From assembly GCF_000472445.1 (NCBI RefSeq), contig NZ_AXAJ01000017.1, forward strand, positions 57,033 through 121,032: a stretch of 64,000 nucleotides of DNA, given 5' to 3'. This DNA is from Burkholderia sp. WSM2230. GTDB taxonomy: Bacteria > Pseudomonadota > Gammaproteobacteria > Burkholderiales > Burkholderiaceae. Both the position numbers and the translations under genes were made by a program. The notes under the pieces were generated by a model. It saw only the letters and a program-made list of their open reading frames with translations, searched no databases and was not told the origin of the DNA. Below are positions 15,261 through 23,605 of the stretch, one piece after another. Within the stretch, counting starts at the first letter, position 1. Each line of letters begins with the position of its first letter.

Positions 15261-17378
15261 GTGAACGTTTTCTTCGAGGAATCGGGCAGTTTCAAGGCCG
15301 GCAGCGTGCTGTCGCGTCAGGGCGATGCGTTTCAGGTCGAGTTGCCGGGCGGCCGGCGCGCGAAGGTGCGCGCGAAAGACGTGCTGATCGAATTCGAAAA
15401 GCCGGGCGCTGCCGAGCTGATGCTGGAGGCGGATGCCGTCGCGCAGGAAATCGATCTCGACTTCCTGTGGGAATGCGCACCGGACGACGAATTTCCGTTC
15501 GCGACGCTAGGCGCGGAATATTTCGGCGAGCGCTTCGGCGCGACTGAGCGCGCGGCGCTCGTGCTGCGCATGCATGGCGCGCCGGTCTATTTCCGCCGCA
15601 AGGGCCGCGGCATGTATCAGCGCGCGCCGCAGGAACAGTTGAAAATGGCGCTCGCGGGTCTCGAGCGCAAGCGCCAGCAGGCGCTCGTGCAGCAAGGCTA
15701 CGAGGAAGAACTGAAAGCCGGCCGCTTGCCGGAGGCCTTCACCGGCAAGACGGCGCTCGCCCTGCTCACGAAGCCGGACAAGAACACCATCGAATACAAG
15801 GCGCTGGAAGCGGCGGCGGCCGCGCGCGGCATTTCGCAAGCGCGCCTCATGCTCGAATGCGGCGCAATTCCCTCGGCGCGTGCGCTGCACGAGGCCAAGT
15901 TTCTCGCCGAGTTTTTCCCGCACGGCACCGGCTTTCCGCCGGTCACGCTCGGCGGCTTGCCGGACGATCTGCCGGAAGCGGACGTGCAGGCGTTTTCGAT
16001 CGACGACATTACGACCACTGAAATCGACGACGCTTTCTCGGTCGAGCATCTCGCGGACGGCCGCGTGCGGATCGGCGTGCATATCGCCGCGCCGGCGCTC
16101 GGCATTCAGCGCGGCGACGAGATCGACGCCATTGCGCGCGCGCGTCTGTCCACGGTCTACATGCCGGGCGACAAGATCACAATGCTGCCCGACAACGTCG
16201 TCGATGCGTTTACGCTCGCCGAGGGCGGTTTGCGCCCGGCGCTGTCGCTGTATGTGATCGTCAATCGCGAGACGCAGGAAATCGTCGCGAGCGAAACGCG
16301 CGCCGAGCGCGTGTTCGTGAAGAACAACTTGCGTCACAACACGCTCGACGAACTAGTCACCGAAGAAGCGCTTGCCGCCGGCACGGGCGACTATCCGCAC
16401 AAGGAAGATATCGCCGTCTTGTGGCCGTTCGCGCAGGCGCTGTTCGAAAAGCGCCAGGCCGCGCGCGCGGGTTACGGTCTGCGCCGCGAAGTGCAGCGCA
16501 ATACCGACTTCAACTTCTACGTGGACGGCGAGCACATCACGATCACGCCGCGCCGGCGTGGCTCGCCGCTCGACACGATCGTCGCCGAACTGGCGATTCT
16601 CGCGAACTCGTCGTGGGGCGCGTTCCTGCACGATCACGGCGTGCCGGGCATCTATCGCACACAGCGCGCGTTTGGCGCGCCGACCGGCCCGAAGCGCACG
16701 CGCATGCAGACCAATGCCGCGCCGCATGAAGGGCTCGGCGTCACGCAATACGCGTGGAGCACTTCGCCGCTGCGTCGTTATGTCGACCTGGTGAATCAGT
16801 GGCAGTTGCTCGCTTGCGTCCAGCATGGCGTGACCGCGAAGCTGGCGGCGCCGTTCAAGCCGAAAGACGCCGACCTGTTCGCCGTCGTGCAAGGTTTCGA
16901 CGACACCTACAGCGCGTACGCCGATCACCAGCGCCGCATGGAATATTTCTGGTGCCTGCGCTGGCTCAAGCAGGAGAATAAAAAGCAGGTGGTCGCGTCG
17001 GTGGTGAAGGGCGATCTCGTGCGGCTCGAGGAGATTCCGCTGCTGCTGCATGTGCCGGGGCTCGGCGTGCATGCGCGGGGCACGCGTCTGCAGATGGAAG
17101 TGATGTCGATTGACGAATTGACCGTCGAGGCGTCTGTGCGCCTTCTGCATGTGCTGGATGCGCCCACCGTTACCAGCGGCAGCGAAGCGGACGAGGCCGA
17201 CGAAGGCGAAGACGAAGAAATCGTCGAAGCATCGGACGAAAGCGCCGAGAGCGAAGCCGAGGCGCAAGCCGAAGCTGCTGCCGAGGACGCCGGGAACGCC
17301 GGGAACGCAGACGCCACGTCCGACGGCGAGGGCTCGAATTCCGCCAGCGAGCAGCAGATCACGGAACCCGGACGATGA
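15261..17378 (+). CDS. RNB-domain exoribonuclease (RNase II/R family)
   Basis: 705-residue 3'-5' exoribonuclease-type protein, starting at a GTG (MNVFFEESGSF). The catalytic metal-binding motif is IDDITTTEIDDAFS (~247-260). Compared with E. coli RNase II one of the four Asp is Glu, as in the organellar/cyanobacterial branch of the family. Other RNB motifs include VYMPGDKITMLP, and TSPLRRYVDLVNQ with the conserved arginines (~507). The last ~65 residues form a very acidic Glu/Asp/Ala tail. The C-terminal nucleic-acid-binding part is short and no clear S1 domain is seen. aroE starts inside its stop codon. Confidence 0.9.
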   Translation: MNVFFEESGSFKAGSVLSRQGDAFQVELPGGRRAKVRAKDVLIEFEKPGAAELMLEADAVAQEIDLDFLWECAPDDEFPFATLGAEYFGERFGATERAALVLRMHGAPVYFRRKGRGMYQRAPQEQLKMALAGLERKRQQALVQQGYEEELKAGRLPEAFTGKTALALLTKPDKNTIEYKALEAAAAARGISQARLMLECGAIPSARALHEAKFLAEFFPHGTGFPPVTLGGLPDDLPEADVQAFSIDDITTTEIDDAFSVEHLADGRVRIGVHIAAPALGIQRGDEIDAIARARLSTVYMPGDKITMLPDNVVDAFTLAEGGLRPALSLYVIVNRETQEIVASETRAERVFVKNNLRHNTLDELVTEEALAAGTGDYPHKEDIAVLWPFAQALFEKRQAARAGYGLRREVQRNTDFNFYVDGEHITITPRRRGSPLDTIVAELAILANSSWGAFLHDHGVPGIYRTQRAFGAPTGPKRTRMQTNAAPHEGLGVTQYAWSTSPLRRYVDLVNQWQLLACVQHGVTAKLAAPFKPKDADLFAVVQGFDDTYSAYADHQRRMEYFWCLRWLKQENKKQVVASVVKGDLVRLEEIPLLLHVPGLGVHARGTRLQMEVMSIDELTVEASVRLLHVLDAPTVTSGSEADEADEGEDEEIVEASDESAESEAEAQAEAAAEDAGNAGNADATSDGEGSNSASEQQITEPGR

Positions 17379-18238
17379 GCGCTACGCACATGAAAGACCG
17401 TTATGCGGTGATCGGCAATCCGGTCGGCCATAGCAAGTCGCCGTTCATTCACAGTCGGTTTGCCGCGCAGACCGGCGAGCCGGTCGAGTACGGCGCGCTG
17501 CTCGCGCCGGTGGACTCTTTCGTGCCGCACGTGCGCGCGTTTATCGGAGCGGGCGGTCGCGGGCTGAACGTGACGGTGCCGTTCAAGCTCGACGCGCATG
17601 CTTTCGCCGACGTGCTTTCGCCGCGCGCGGCCGCTGCCGGCGCGGTGAATACGTTGCGGGTCGACTCGAACGGCGTCTACGGTGACAACACGGACGGTTT
17701 TGGGCTCGTGCGCGACATCGAGGTGAATCTCGGCGTGCCGCTGAAGGGCGCACGCATTCTGCTGCTCGGCGCGGGCGGCGCCGCGCGCGGCGTCGTGTTG
17801 CCGATGCTCGAGCGTGGGCCGCACACGCTTACCATCGTCAACCGGACGGCGGCGAAAGCCGAAGCGCTGGTCGCCCAGTTCGCGCAAGCCGCCGCCGACG
17901 CCGCGTGTCGTCTGACCGGCGGCAACGCGCGCTCAATCGAGCCGGGCGCGTACGACGTGATCGTCAATGCAACCGCGGGCAGCCTGGAAGCTTCGTTGCC
18001 CGAATGCGACGACGGCGCATTCGGCAACAGTACGCTGGCCTACGACATGATGTACGGCGCGCATCCGACCGTGTTCATGGAGTACGCGCAGAAGCTCGGC
18101 GCGCGCGGCGCCGACGGCCTTGGCATGCTGGTCGAGCAGGCGGCCGAATCGTTTTATGTCTGGCGCGGCGTGCGGCCCGACGGCGCGCCGGTGCTGGCGG
18201 AACTGCGCGTGCTGCTGACGGCGCCGTCGCACGCCTGA
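17375..18238 (+). CDS. aroE: Shikimate dehydrogenase (NADP+)
   Basis: Reduces 3-dehydroshikimate to shikimate. 287 residues. The substrate-binding N-terminal domain has GNPVGHSKSPFIH (~14-26) and NVTVPFK, with the catalytic lysine at ~71. The NADP-binding domain has the loop GAGGAARGV (~131-139) and NRTAAKAEAL (~152), whose Arg-Thr selects NADP. The ATG overlaps the RNB gene stop by 4 bp (ATGA); a second in-frame Met at residue 6 is possible. mtgA follows after 49 bp, an arrangement common in betaproteobacteria. Confidence 0.97.
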   Translation: MSATHMKDRYAVIGNPVGHSKSPFIHSRFAAQTGEPVEYGALLAPVDSFVPHVRAFIGAGGRGLNVTVPFKLDAHAFADVLSPRAAAAGAVNTLRVDSNGVYGDNTDGFGLVRDIEVNLGVPLKGARILLLGAGGAARGVVLPMLERGPHTLTIVNRTAAKAEALVAQFAQAAADAACRLTGGNARSIEPGAYDVIVNATAGSLEASLPECDDGAFGNSTLAYDMMYGAHPTVFMEYAQKLGARGADGLGMLVEQAAESFYVWRGVRPDGAPVLAELRVLLTAPSHA

Positions 18239-18287
18239 CGCGCGCGCCTCGCCGCACCACTGCACTCACACAACACACGACATTCCG

Positions 18288-19010
18288 ATGACAGCAACGC
18301 GGCGCGCGAGCCGGCCTGGTCCGGCGCGATGGATTGCTTATCTGGCTGCCGTGCTGGTTTTCGCGTGGCTCGCGACGCAACTCTTTTACTTCGCGCAGAT
18401 TGCGGTGTGGAACTATGTCAATCCGCGCTCGACGGCTTATATGCGCTCGGACGCGTGGCGTTTGTCGCGCGAAAGGCCTGATCTTTCGATTCAGCGCACG
18501 TGGGTGCCTTACGACCAGATCTCGCGCAATCTGAAGCGGGCGATCATTGCTTCCGAAGACGCCAAGTTCGTCAACAACAACGGCTACGAAACCGACGCCA
18601 TTCTGCAGGCCTGGGAGCGCAACAAGTCCAAGGGCAAGATTGTCCGCGGAGGCTCGACGATCACACAGCAACTCGCGCGCAACCTCTTTTTGTCGCGTGA
18701 GAAGAGTTATATCCGCAAGGGGCAGGAGTTGATCATTACGTGGATGCTGGAGACCTTGATGGACAAGGAGCGCATCTTCGAGATCTACCTGAATTCCGTC
18801 GAGTGGGCCAACGGGGTGTATGGCGCCGAGGCGGCGGCGCGTTATTACTACAGGACGTCCGCGAGCGCGCTGACCGCGGCGCAATCGGCGCGGCTCGCGG
18901 TGATGCTGCCGCAGCCCAAGTATTTCGATGAGCATCGCGGGTCGAAGTATCTCCAGCAAAGATCGCGGGTGATCGCGCGGAGGATGGGGGCGGCGGAATT
19001 GCCCGAGTGA
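18288..19010 (+). CDS. mtgA: Monofunctional biosynthetic peptidoglycan transglycosylase
   Basis: Polymerises lipid II glycan chains in the periplasm. 240 residues with one N-terminal transmembrane helix (~15-38) and a single GT51 domain. Catalytic Glu90 lies in ASEDAKF, and the donor-site signature is RGGSTITQQLARNLFLS (~123-139). KGQELIITWMLE and EIYLNSVEWANGVYG follow, as in all GT51 enzymes. No transpeptidase domain is present, which defines MtgA. It ends the plus-strand cluster and is followed by the repeat island. Confidence 0.96.
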   Translation: MTATRRASRPGPARWIAYLAAVLVFAWLATQLFYFAQIAVWNYVNPRSTAYMRSDAWRLSRERPDLSIQRTWVPYDQISRNLKRAIIASEDAKFVNNNGYETDAILQAWERNKSKGKIVRGGSTITQQLARNLFLSREKSYIRKGQELIITWMLETLMDKERIFEIYLNSVEWANGVYGAEAAARYYYRTSASALTAAQSARLAVMLPQPKYFDEHRGSKYLQQRSRVIARRMGAAELPE

Positions 19011-19056
19011 GCTGGCGGCGGTTGGATTTTTATACACCGTTGTGGGATCGAGGTGG

Positions 19057-19157
19057 TCACACCGCCAGCTGATAAGTGGGTCCCCTGGCTTGGAGGGGTA
19101 GTGGTGCATCTGGAATCCGTGCCGTCGCACATTCCGCGCTAGTGACAAGGCAGTCAT
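19057..19157. repeat. Left arm of long imperfect inverted repeat
   Basis: Begins TCACACCGCCAGCT and ends GACAAGGCAGTCAT. It is complementary, with scattered mismatches and small indels, to 19411-19510. The two arms are about 101 and 100 bp and enclose about 253 bp. Confidence 0.88.
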
Positions 19158-19410
19158 TCTTCCGGCCACGCTGCGCGCGCCGCAGCGGTCGTTCTGAAAA
19201 CCTCTTCCCTTCCTCCCTTCGTTGTCTATTCCGTTCTTCATCTTCTGTTCGGGTTCCTGAGCTTTCGTTTCTGCGCTGCTGTTTGTGCTTGCGAGAGGCG
19301 CTGTCTGTGTTCGCGCGCCGCCGAGGCAAGCCGACGGCACCGCCCGGTAAACGCACTGGGCGGTTTCGGGCGCGACCCTTCCGGCGAGCACGCAGTGCCA
19401 GGCGGGAAGC

Positions 19411-19510
19411 ATGACTGCCTTGTCTAACGCCGAACGCGCGAGGGAACAGATTCCAGACGCACCACTACCTTCTCCAAGCCAGGGGACCCACTTATGAGCT
19501 GGCGGTGTGA
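19411..19510. repeat. Right arm of long imperfect inverted repeat
   Basis: The reverse complement of this arm aligns end to end with 19057-19157. The best-matching block is AAGTGGGTCCCCTGGCTTGG, identical in both arms, and both outer ends (TCACACCGCCAGCT) are identical. Confidence 0.88.
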
Positions 19511-19513
19511 GCC

Positions 19514-19620
19514 CGCTTTCTTTGCTTACTTTCTTTGCGGCGGCGCCCCGAAGGAAGTCCCTTGGGGGACAAGGAAAGTAAGTGCCGCCCCGCACAGGGG
19601 CAACACTAATAGACCACCGT
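19514..19620. repeat. Palindromic intergenic element with TTACTTTC/GAAAGTAA core
   Basis: Directly abuts the right arm of the long inverted repeat. GCTTACTTTC at 19524-19533 pairs with GAAAGTAAGT at 19574-19583 around a GC-rich centre, followed by CCGCCCCGCACAGGGGCAAC. I recall closely similar intergenic sequences recurring in Burkholderia-group genomes, but I cannot check copy number here. Confidence 0.6.
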
Positions 19621-19689
19621 GAACTCAAGAAAAGGCCAATAGGTTCAAAACCCGAGCCCACGGCAACAAAAAATCCCATTATCTGACCA

Positions 19690-19732
19690 CTCCAATCACA
19701 TATTGGAGCTTTCTCAAAAACCGCCCTACAAT
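19690..19732 (+). promoter_or_regulatory. Putative promoter and operator of the IclR/dgo operon
   Basis: A perfect 7-bp inverted repeat CTCCAAT-CACAT-ATTGGAG (19690-19708) overlaps a -35-like TTGGAG (19703-19708). An 18-bp spacer and a good -10 TACAAT (19727-19732) follow. The position of the palindrome suits repression or autoregulation by the IclR protein encoded 170 bp downstream. Confidence 0.5.
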
Positions 19733-19905
19733 CGGTTCCAACAAGCAGACACGCATCTGCGGCAGCAAAAAAACCCGGAGACAAAGCCAACCATGCCTAA
19801 CAAAGCCACGAGGCAGCATCCCCGCGCCCGCAGCGTCGCGCGCACCCAAGGCCCGCTCTCCGGCCCCGCGCTGTAAGCGCAGAAACCACCGAAAAGCGAA
19901 TCGCC

Positions 19906-20886
19906 ATGAATAAAGCGATGCCCCATCACGCCGAAAGCGCGGCCGAAGCTGATCTGGCGCCGCATGCGGAGCACGCGTCGAGCGCCGCCCCGCGCTCGGC
20001 TGCCTCCGCAGCCAAAGCGCCGCCGCGCGCGGCCGCGCAGCCCGCCGTCGTCAACGAAATCGCGTTGCCGAGCACGCTGCTCGACATCACGCCGCAACAG
20101 GCCGGCACACAGACACTTCTGCGCGGTCTCGCGATTCTGGAAGCAGCCGCCGCCGGCGTGCGCGATCTGCGCACCTTCGGCGCCGCGCTTGGCACCACGC
20201 GCAGCACCACGCATCGGCTTGTCAGCAGCCTCGTGCAGGCGCGCTACCTGCGGCAGGTGCAAGGCGGTTATCTGCTCGGTCCCAAGCTGATCGAACTCGG
20301 CACCATCGCGCTCGAACAGATGCCGCTTACCGCAGTTGCGCGTCCGCATCTCGAATCGCTCGCGGAACAGACGCTGGACACGATTCACCTCGGCGTGCGC
20401 GACGGCGACGACGTGCTGTACATCGACAAGATTCCCGGCACGCGCGGCCTCGAAATGCGCTCGCGCGTCGGTCACCGGATGCCGCTTGCGTCGACAGGCA
20501 TCGGCAAGGCCATGATGCTCGACCTCAAGCCCGAGCTCTGGCAGTCGCTCTTCGACGCATCGCGCCGCGCGCTCGCCAGTGTCACGTTCAAGCCCGATAA
20601 CCGCCCGGACGCGCAGACCTTCATGCAACGCATGACGAACTATGCCGCCGGCGGCTACACGTTCGATCTCGAGGAAAACGAAGCGTCGATTCGCTGCGTC
20701 GCGGCTCCGGTGCGGGATGCATCGGGCGCGATCGTCGCGGCGCTGTCGGTGGCGAGCACGATTCCCTATATGCCCCTCGAACGCATGGACGAACTGATTC
20801 CGGTCGTACAGCGCGAAGCGCGTGCGATCTCCGAAGAACTCGGCTGGCGCGCCCCACAACCCACAACCCGCAGGATCAAGCGATGA
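19906..20886 (+). CDS. IclR-family transcriptional regulator
   Basis: 326-residue regulator. An Ala-rich extension of ~65 residues precedes the winged helix-turn-helix (~68-130; LLRGLAILEAAAAGVRDLRTFGAALG then TTRSTTHRLVSSL). The C-terminal effector-binding IclR domain spans ~140-310 (typical TIHLGVRDGDDVLYIDKI and PLASTGIGKAM). The next gene, dgoK, overlaps its stop codon (ATGA), so it is in the operon it probably controls. The expected effector is a sugar acid or 2-keto-3-deoxy sugar acid, by analogy with other IclR regulators of such pathways. Confidence 0.92.
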   Translation: MNKAMPHHAESAAEADLAPHAEHASSAAPRSAASAAKAPPRAAAQPAVVNEIALPSTLLDITPQQAGTQTLLRGLAILEAAAAGVRDLRTFGAALGTTRSTTHRLVSSLVQARYLRQVQGGYLLGPKLIELGTIALEQMPLTAVARPHLESLAEQTLDTIHLGVRDGDDVLYIDKIPGTRGLEMRSRVGHRMPLASTGIGKAMMLDLKPELWQSLFDASRRALASVTFKPDNRPDAQTFMQRMTNYAAGGYTFDLEENEASIRCVAAPVRDASGAIVAALSVASTIPYMPLERMDELIPVVQREARAISEELGWRAPQPTTRRIKR

Positions 20887-21992
20887 AACAGGCGGGTTCG
20901 CCGACACCGTCGGACGCGCAGCTCGCAGCCCGCGCTGACGGAGCCAACGCAAAAGCTGGCGGCGACGCCGAAGCCGCCTGCCAGGCAGCGCTGATCGCGC
21001 TCGACTGGGGCACGACGTCGCTGCGCGCGTATCTCTACGACGCGGCCGGCAACGTACTGGCGACGCGCGCGTCGACGGCGGGCATCATGAATCTGCCGCG
21101 CAGCGCCGAGCAAGGCGGTTTCGACGCGGCTTTCAAGGACGCTTGTGGCGCGTGGCTCGACGCGGCGCCCGGCACGCCGGTGATCGCCGCGGGCATGGTC
21201 GGCAGCGCACAGGGCTGGCTCGAGGCGCCCTACGTCGAGACGCCCGCAAGCGCCGACGCGCTCGCGGCTGGCATTGTGCGCGTGCAGGCGGCCTGCGGCG
21301 CGACGCTGAACATCGTGCCCGGCGTGCTGCAACGCGGCGAGCTGCCCAACGTGATGCGCGGCGAGGAAACGCAGATTTTCGGCGCGCTCGGCGAGGACCT
21401 CGCTGGCGCGGACAGCGGCAAGCAGGCGCTGATAGGCTTGCCGGGCACACACGCCAAATGGGCGGTGGTGCAGGCGGGCCGCATCGAACGTTTTCATACG
21501 TTCATGACCGGGGAAGTGTTCGGCGCACTGCGCGAACACACGATTCTCGGCCGCACGATGGTGACGCCGGATCGTCCGGATTCCGAATCGTTTCTGCGCG
21601 GCGTGGACATCGCGCGGGACAAGGGCCAGGCGGGTGTGCTCGCGACGGTCTTCAGTTCGCGCACGCTGGGTCTCACCGGGCAACTTTCGCGCGAGCAGCA
21701 GCCGGACTATCTGTCCGGGCTGCTGATCGGACATGAACTGGCCGGCCTCGAAGCGGTGCTTGCGCAGCAGCACAGTTCGCTCGCGGGCCAGAGCCTGCGC
21801 CTCATCGGCAATGAAGCGCTGTGCGAACGCTATCGCGTCGCGCTTGCGCAATTCGGCTGCACGCACGCCGAGCTCGTCAGGCAAGCGACCGAGCGCGGCT
21901 TGTGGCGTGTCGCCTCGGAGGCGGGGCTCGTCAAGCCGGCCGCCCACGCGGCGCGCGCCGGTCGGGCGGCCACGCCGTCATCCACGAAATAG
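20883..21992 (+). CDS. dgoK: 2-dehydro-3-deoxygalactonokinase
   Basis: Phosphorylates 2-keto-3-deoxy-D-galactonate at C6 using ATP, in the DeLey-Doudoroff pathway. 369 residues; the first ~35 are a non-conserved Ala-rich extension. The DgoK family core starts at IALDWGTTSLRAYLYD (~38-53) and continues with GMVGSAQGW, EETQIFGAL, and LPGTHAKWAVV (~188-198), the sugar-kinase phosphate motifs. Its ATG overlaps the IclR stop; dgoA follows after 21 bp. Confidence 0.95.
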   Translation: MKQAGSPTPSDAQLAARADGANAKAGGDAEAACQAALIALDWGTTSLRAYLYDAAGNVLATRASTAGIMNLPRSAEQGGFDAAFKDACGAWLDAAPGTPVIAAGMVGSAQGWLEAPYVETPASADALAAGIVRVQAACGATLNIVPGVLQRGELPNVMRGEETQIFGALGEDLAGADSGKQALIGLPGTHAKWAVVQAGRIERFHTFMTGEVFGALREHTILGRTMVTPDRPDSESFLRGVDIARDKGQAGVLATVFSSRTLGLTGQLSREQQPDYLSGLLIGHELAGLEAVLAQQHSSLAGQSLRLIGNEALCERYRVALAQFGCTHAELVRQATERGLWRVASEAGLVKPAAHAARAGRAATPSSTK

Positions 21993-22013
21993 GGAACCGA
22001 TAAGGGAACCGCC

Positions 22014-22694
22014 ATGCAACCTCACATCAATCTGCCCGCTCCGTACATGCCGCACGCGGGTCTGATCGCGGCGTTCGAGGCATGTCCGCTGATCGCGATC
22101 ATGCGCGGCGTGACGCCCGCCGATGCGGCGGAGCACGGTCAGGCGCTGTATGAAGCCGGCTTTCGCATCGTCGAGGTGCCGTTGAATTCGCCGCAGCCGT
22201 TCGACAGCATCGCCGCGATCCGCAAGGCGCTGCCCGCCGATGCGATCGTCGGCGCGGGCACCGTGCTGCATCCGAGTTTCGTCAAGGACGTGAAGTCCGC
22301 GGGTGGCGAACTGATCGTCATGCCGCATAGCGACCCGGAAGTGGTCAACGCAGCCAAAGCGCAAGGCATGGCCTGCGCGCCGGGCGTCGCGACCCCGACC
22401 GAGGCGTTCATCGCGCTGAAGAACGGCGCCGACGTATTGAAGATGTTCCCCGCCGAGCAGCTCGGCTGCCAGGTCGTGAAAGCCTGGCGCGCGGTGATCG
22501 CGGCAGAGGTGCCGCTCGTGCCGGTCGGCGGCGTGACGCCGGACAACATGGGGCCGTTTCTCAGTGCCGGCGCGAATGGTTTCGGGCTCGGTTCGGCGCT
22601 CTACAAGCCGGGGCAGAGCGCGGCCGTAACCGCATCGCACGCGAAGGCGTTCATCAACGGTCTGCGCGTGGCGCGCGCGGGTGCGAAGAAATGA
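22014..22694 (+). CDS. dgoA: 2-dehydro-3-deoxy-6-phosphogalactonate aldolase
   Basis: Class I aldolase splitting KDPGal into pyruvate and glyceraldehyde-3-phosphate. 226-residue TIM barrel of the KDPG/KDPGal aldolase family. The Schiff-base lysine is Lys143 in GADVLKMFPAE, the catalytic Glu is Glu54 in RIVEVPLNSP, and the phosphate-binding end is VPVGGVTPDN with GFGLGSALY. The RIVEVPLNSP form and the pairing with dgoK favour the galactonate over the gluconate enzyme. The SDR gene starts within its stop codon (ATGA). Confidence 0.95.
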   Translation: MQPHINLPAPYMPHAGLIAAFEACPLIAIMRGVTPADAAEHGQALYEAGFRIVEVPLNSPQPFDSIAAIRKALPADAIVGAGTVLHPSFVKDVKSAGGELIVMPHSDPEVVNAAKAQGMACAPGVATPTEAFIALKNGADVLKMFPAEQLGCQVVKAWRAVIAAEVPLVPVGGVTPDNMGPFLSAGANGFGLGSALYKPGQSAAVTASHAKAFINGLRVARAGAKK

Positions 22695-23467
22695 CACGGC
22701 TCGCCGGTAAAGTCGCGTTGGTGACCGGCGCGGGCCGCGGTATCGGCGCGGCCATCGCCCTCGCGTTCGCTCGTGAAGGCGCGGCGGTGGCGCTCGCCGA
22801 ACTCGACATCGAGACGGCGCGGCAGACGGCTGAGCAGATCCGCTCGGAAACCGGGGCGCGCGTGCTGGCCGTGCATACCGACGTCACCCAGGCGGCCTCG
22901 GTTCAGCACGCGGTGAACGAGGCGCAAAGGGCGCTCGGACCCGTCGACGTCCTGGTGAACAACGCGGGCATCAACGTGTTTTGCGACCCGCTCACGATGA
23001 CCGACGACGACTGGCGCCGCTGCTTCGCGGTCGATCTCGACGGTGTCTGGAACGGTTGCCGCGCGGTGCTGCCGGGCATGGTCGAGCGCGGCGCGGGCAG
23101 CATTGTGAACATTGCGTCCACGCATGCGTTCAAGATCATTCCGGGCTGCTTTCCGTATCCGGTCGCGAAGCACGGTGTGATTGGGCTCACGCGTGCGCTC
23201 GGCATCGAATACGCGCCGCGCAACGTGCGCGTCAATGCCATCGCGCCGGGCTATATCGAGACGCAGCTGGCGCACGACTGGTGGAACGAACAGCCAGACC
23301 CCGCCGCCGCGAGGCAGGCGACGATCGACTTGCAGCCGATGAAGCGCATCGGCCGCCCGGAAGAAGTGGCGATGACAGCGGTGTTTCTCGCATCGGACGA
23401 AGCGCCGTTCATCAACGCGACGTGCATCACCGTGGATGGCGGCCGCTCGGTCCTCTATCACGACTGA
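22691..23467 (+). CDS. Short-chain dehydrogenase/reductase in the dgo operon
   Basis: 258-residue classical SDR. The NAD(P)-binding motif is TGAGRGIG (12-19), the structural motif NNAG (90-93), and the active site Ser143, Tyr156, Lys160 (YPVAK). The C-terminal end TVDGGRSVL is typical of sugar and sugar-acid SDRs. Acidic residues after the second strand (ELD, ~37-39) suggest NAD preference. Overlap with dgoA implies a role in the same sugar pathway, perhaps oxidation of an aldose or aldonate. The substrate is not determinable from the sequence. Confidence 0.88.
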   Translation: MTRLAGKVALVTGAGRGIGAAIALAFAREGAAVALAELDIETARQTAEQIRSETGARVLAVHTDVTQAASVQHAVNEAQRALGPVDVLVNNAGINVFCDPLTMTDDDWRRCFAVDLDGVWNGCRAVLPGMVERGAGSIVNIASTHAFKIIPGCFPYPVAKHGVIGLTRALGIEYAPRNVRVNAIAPGYIETQLAHDWWNEQPDPAAARQATIDLQPMKRIGRPEEVAMTAVFLASDEAPFINATCITVDGGRSVLYHD

Positions 23468-23528
23468 ATTGCGACTGAATCACCACTGAAAAAGAACAAC
23501 GCAGCACAGTTTCACCGGACGACGCGCT

Positions 23529-23566
23529 GGCCGCGTGTGTCATAACCGGTACAAGAAGACGCGGCC
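23529..23566. other. Stem-loop upstream of the ABC substrate-binding gene
   Basis: An 8-bp perfect stem GGCCGCGT/ACGCGGCC (23529-23536/23559-23566) with a 22-nt loop lies in the 138-bp gap between the SDR gene and the substrate-binding protein gene. No T-run follows. It could reduce read-through or protect the downstream mRNA. Confidence 0.4.
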
Positions 23567-23605
23567 GATACCTTCTCGTTATCAATTAGTCAGGAGACAC
23601 ACAAC

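Larger units (their letters stand above)
19011..19905. other. Non-coding repeat island between mtgA and the IclR gene
   Basis: 895 bp without a supported gene. It holds a ~100-bp inverted-repeat pair (19057-19157 and 19411-19510), a second palindromic element (19514-19620), and the promoter region of the IclR gene. Open frames spanning it on both strands derive their apparent protein sequence from the repeats and show no domain or signal that I recognise. Confidence 0.75.

Noticed and set aside
19057..19510. Insertion sequence
   Set aside because: The internal ~253 bp is too short for a transposase and encodes nothing recognisable. Only a non-autonomous element remains possible.
18075..19790. 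571-codon minus-strand frame through the inverted-repeat island
   Set aside because: It joins antisense of mtgA/aroE with repeat-derived sequence and has no domain. It is probably the kind of artefact that repeats of this type create.
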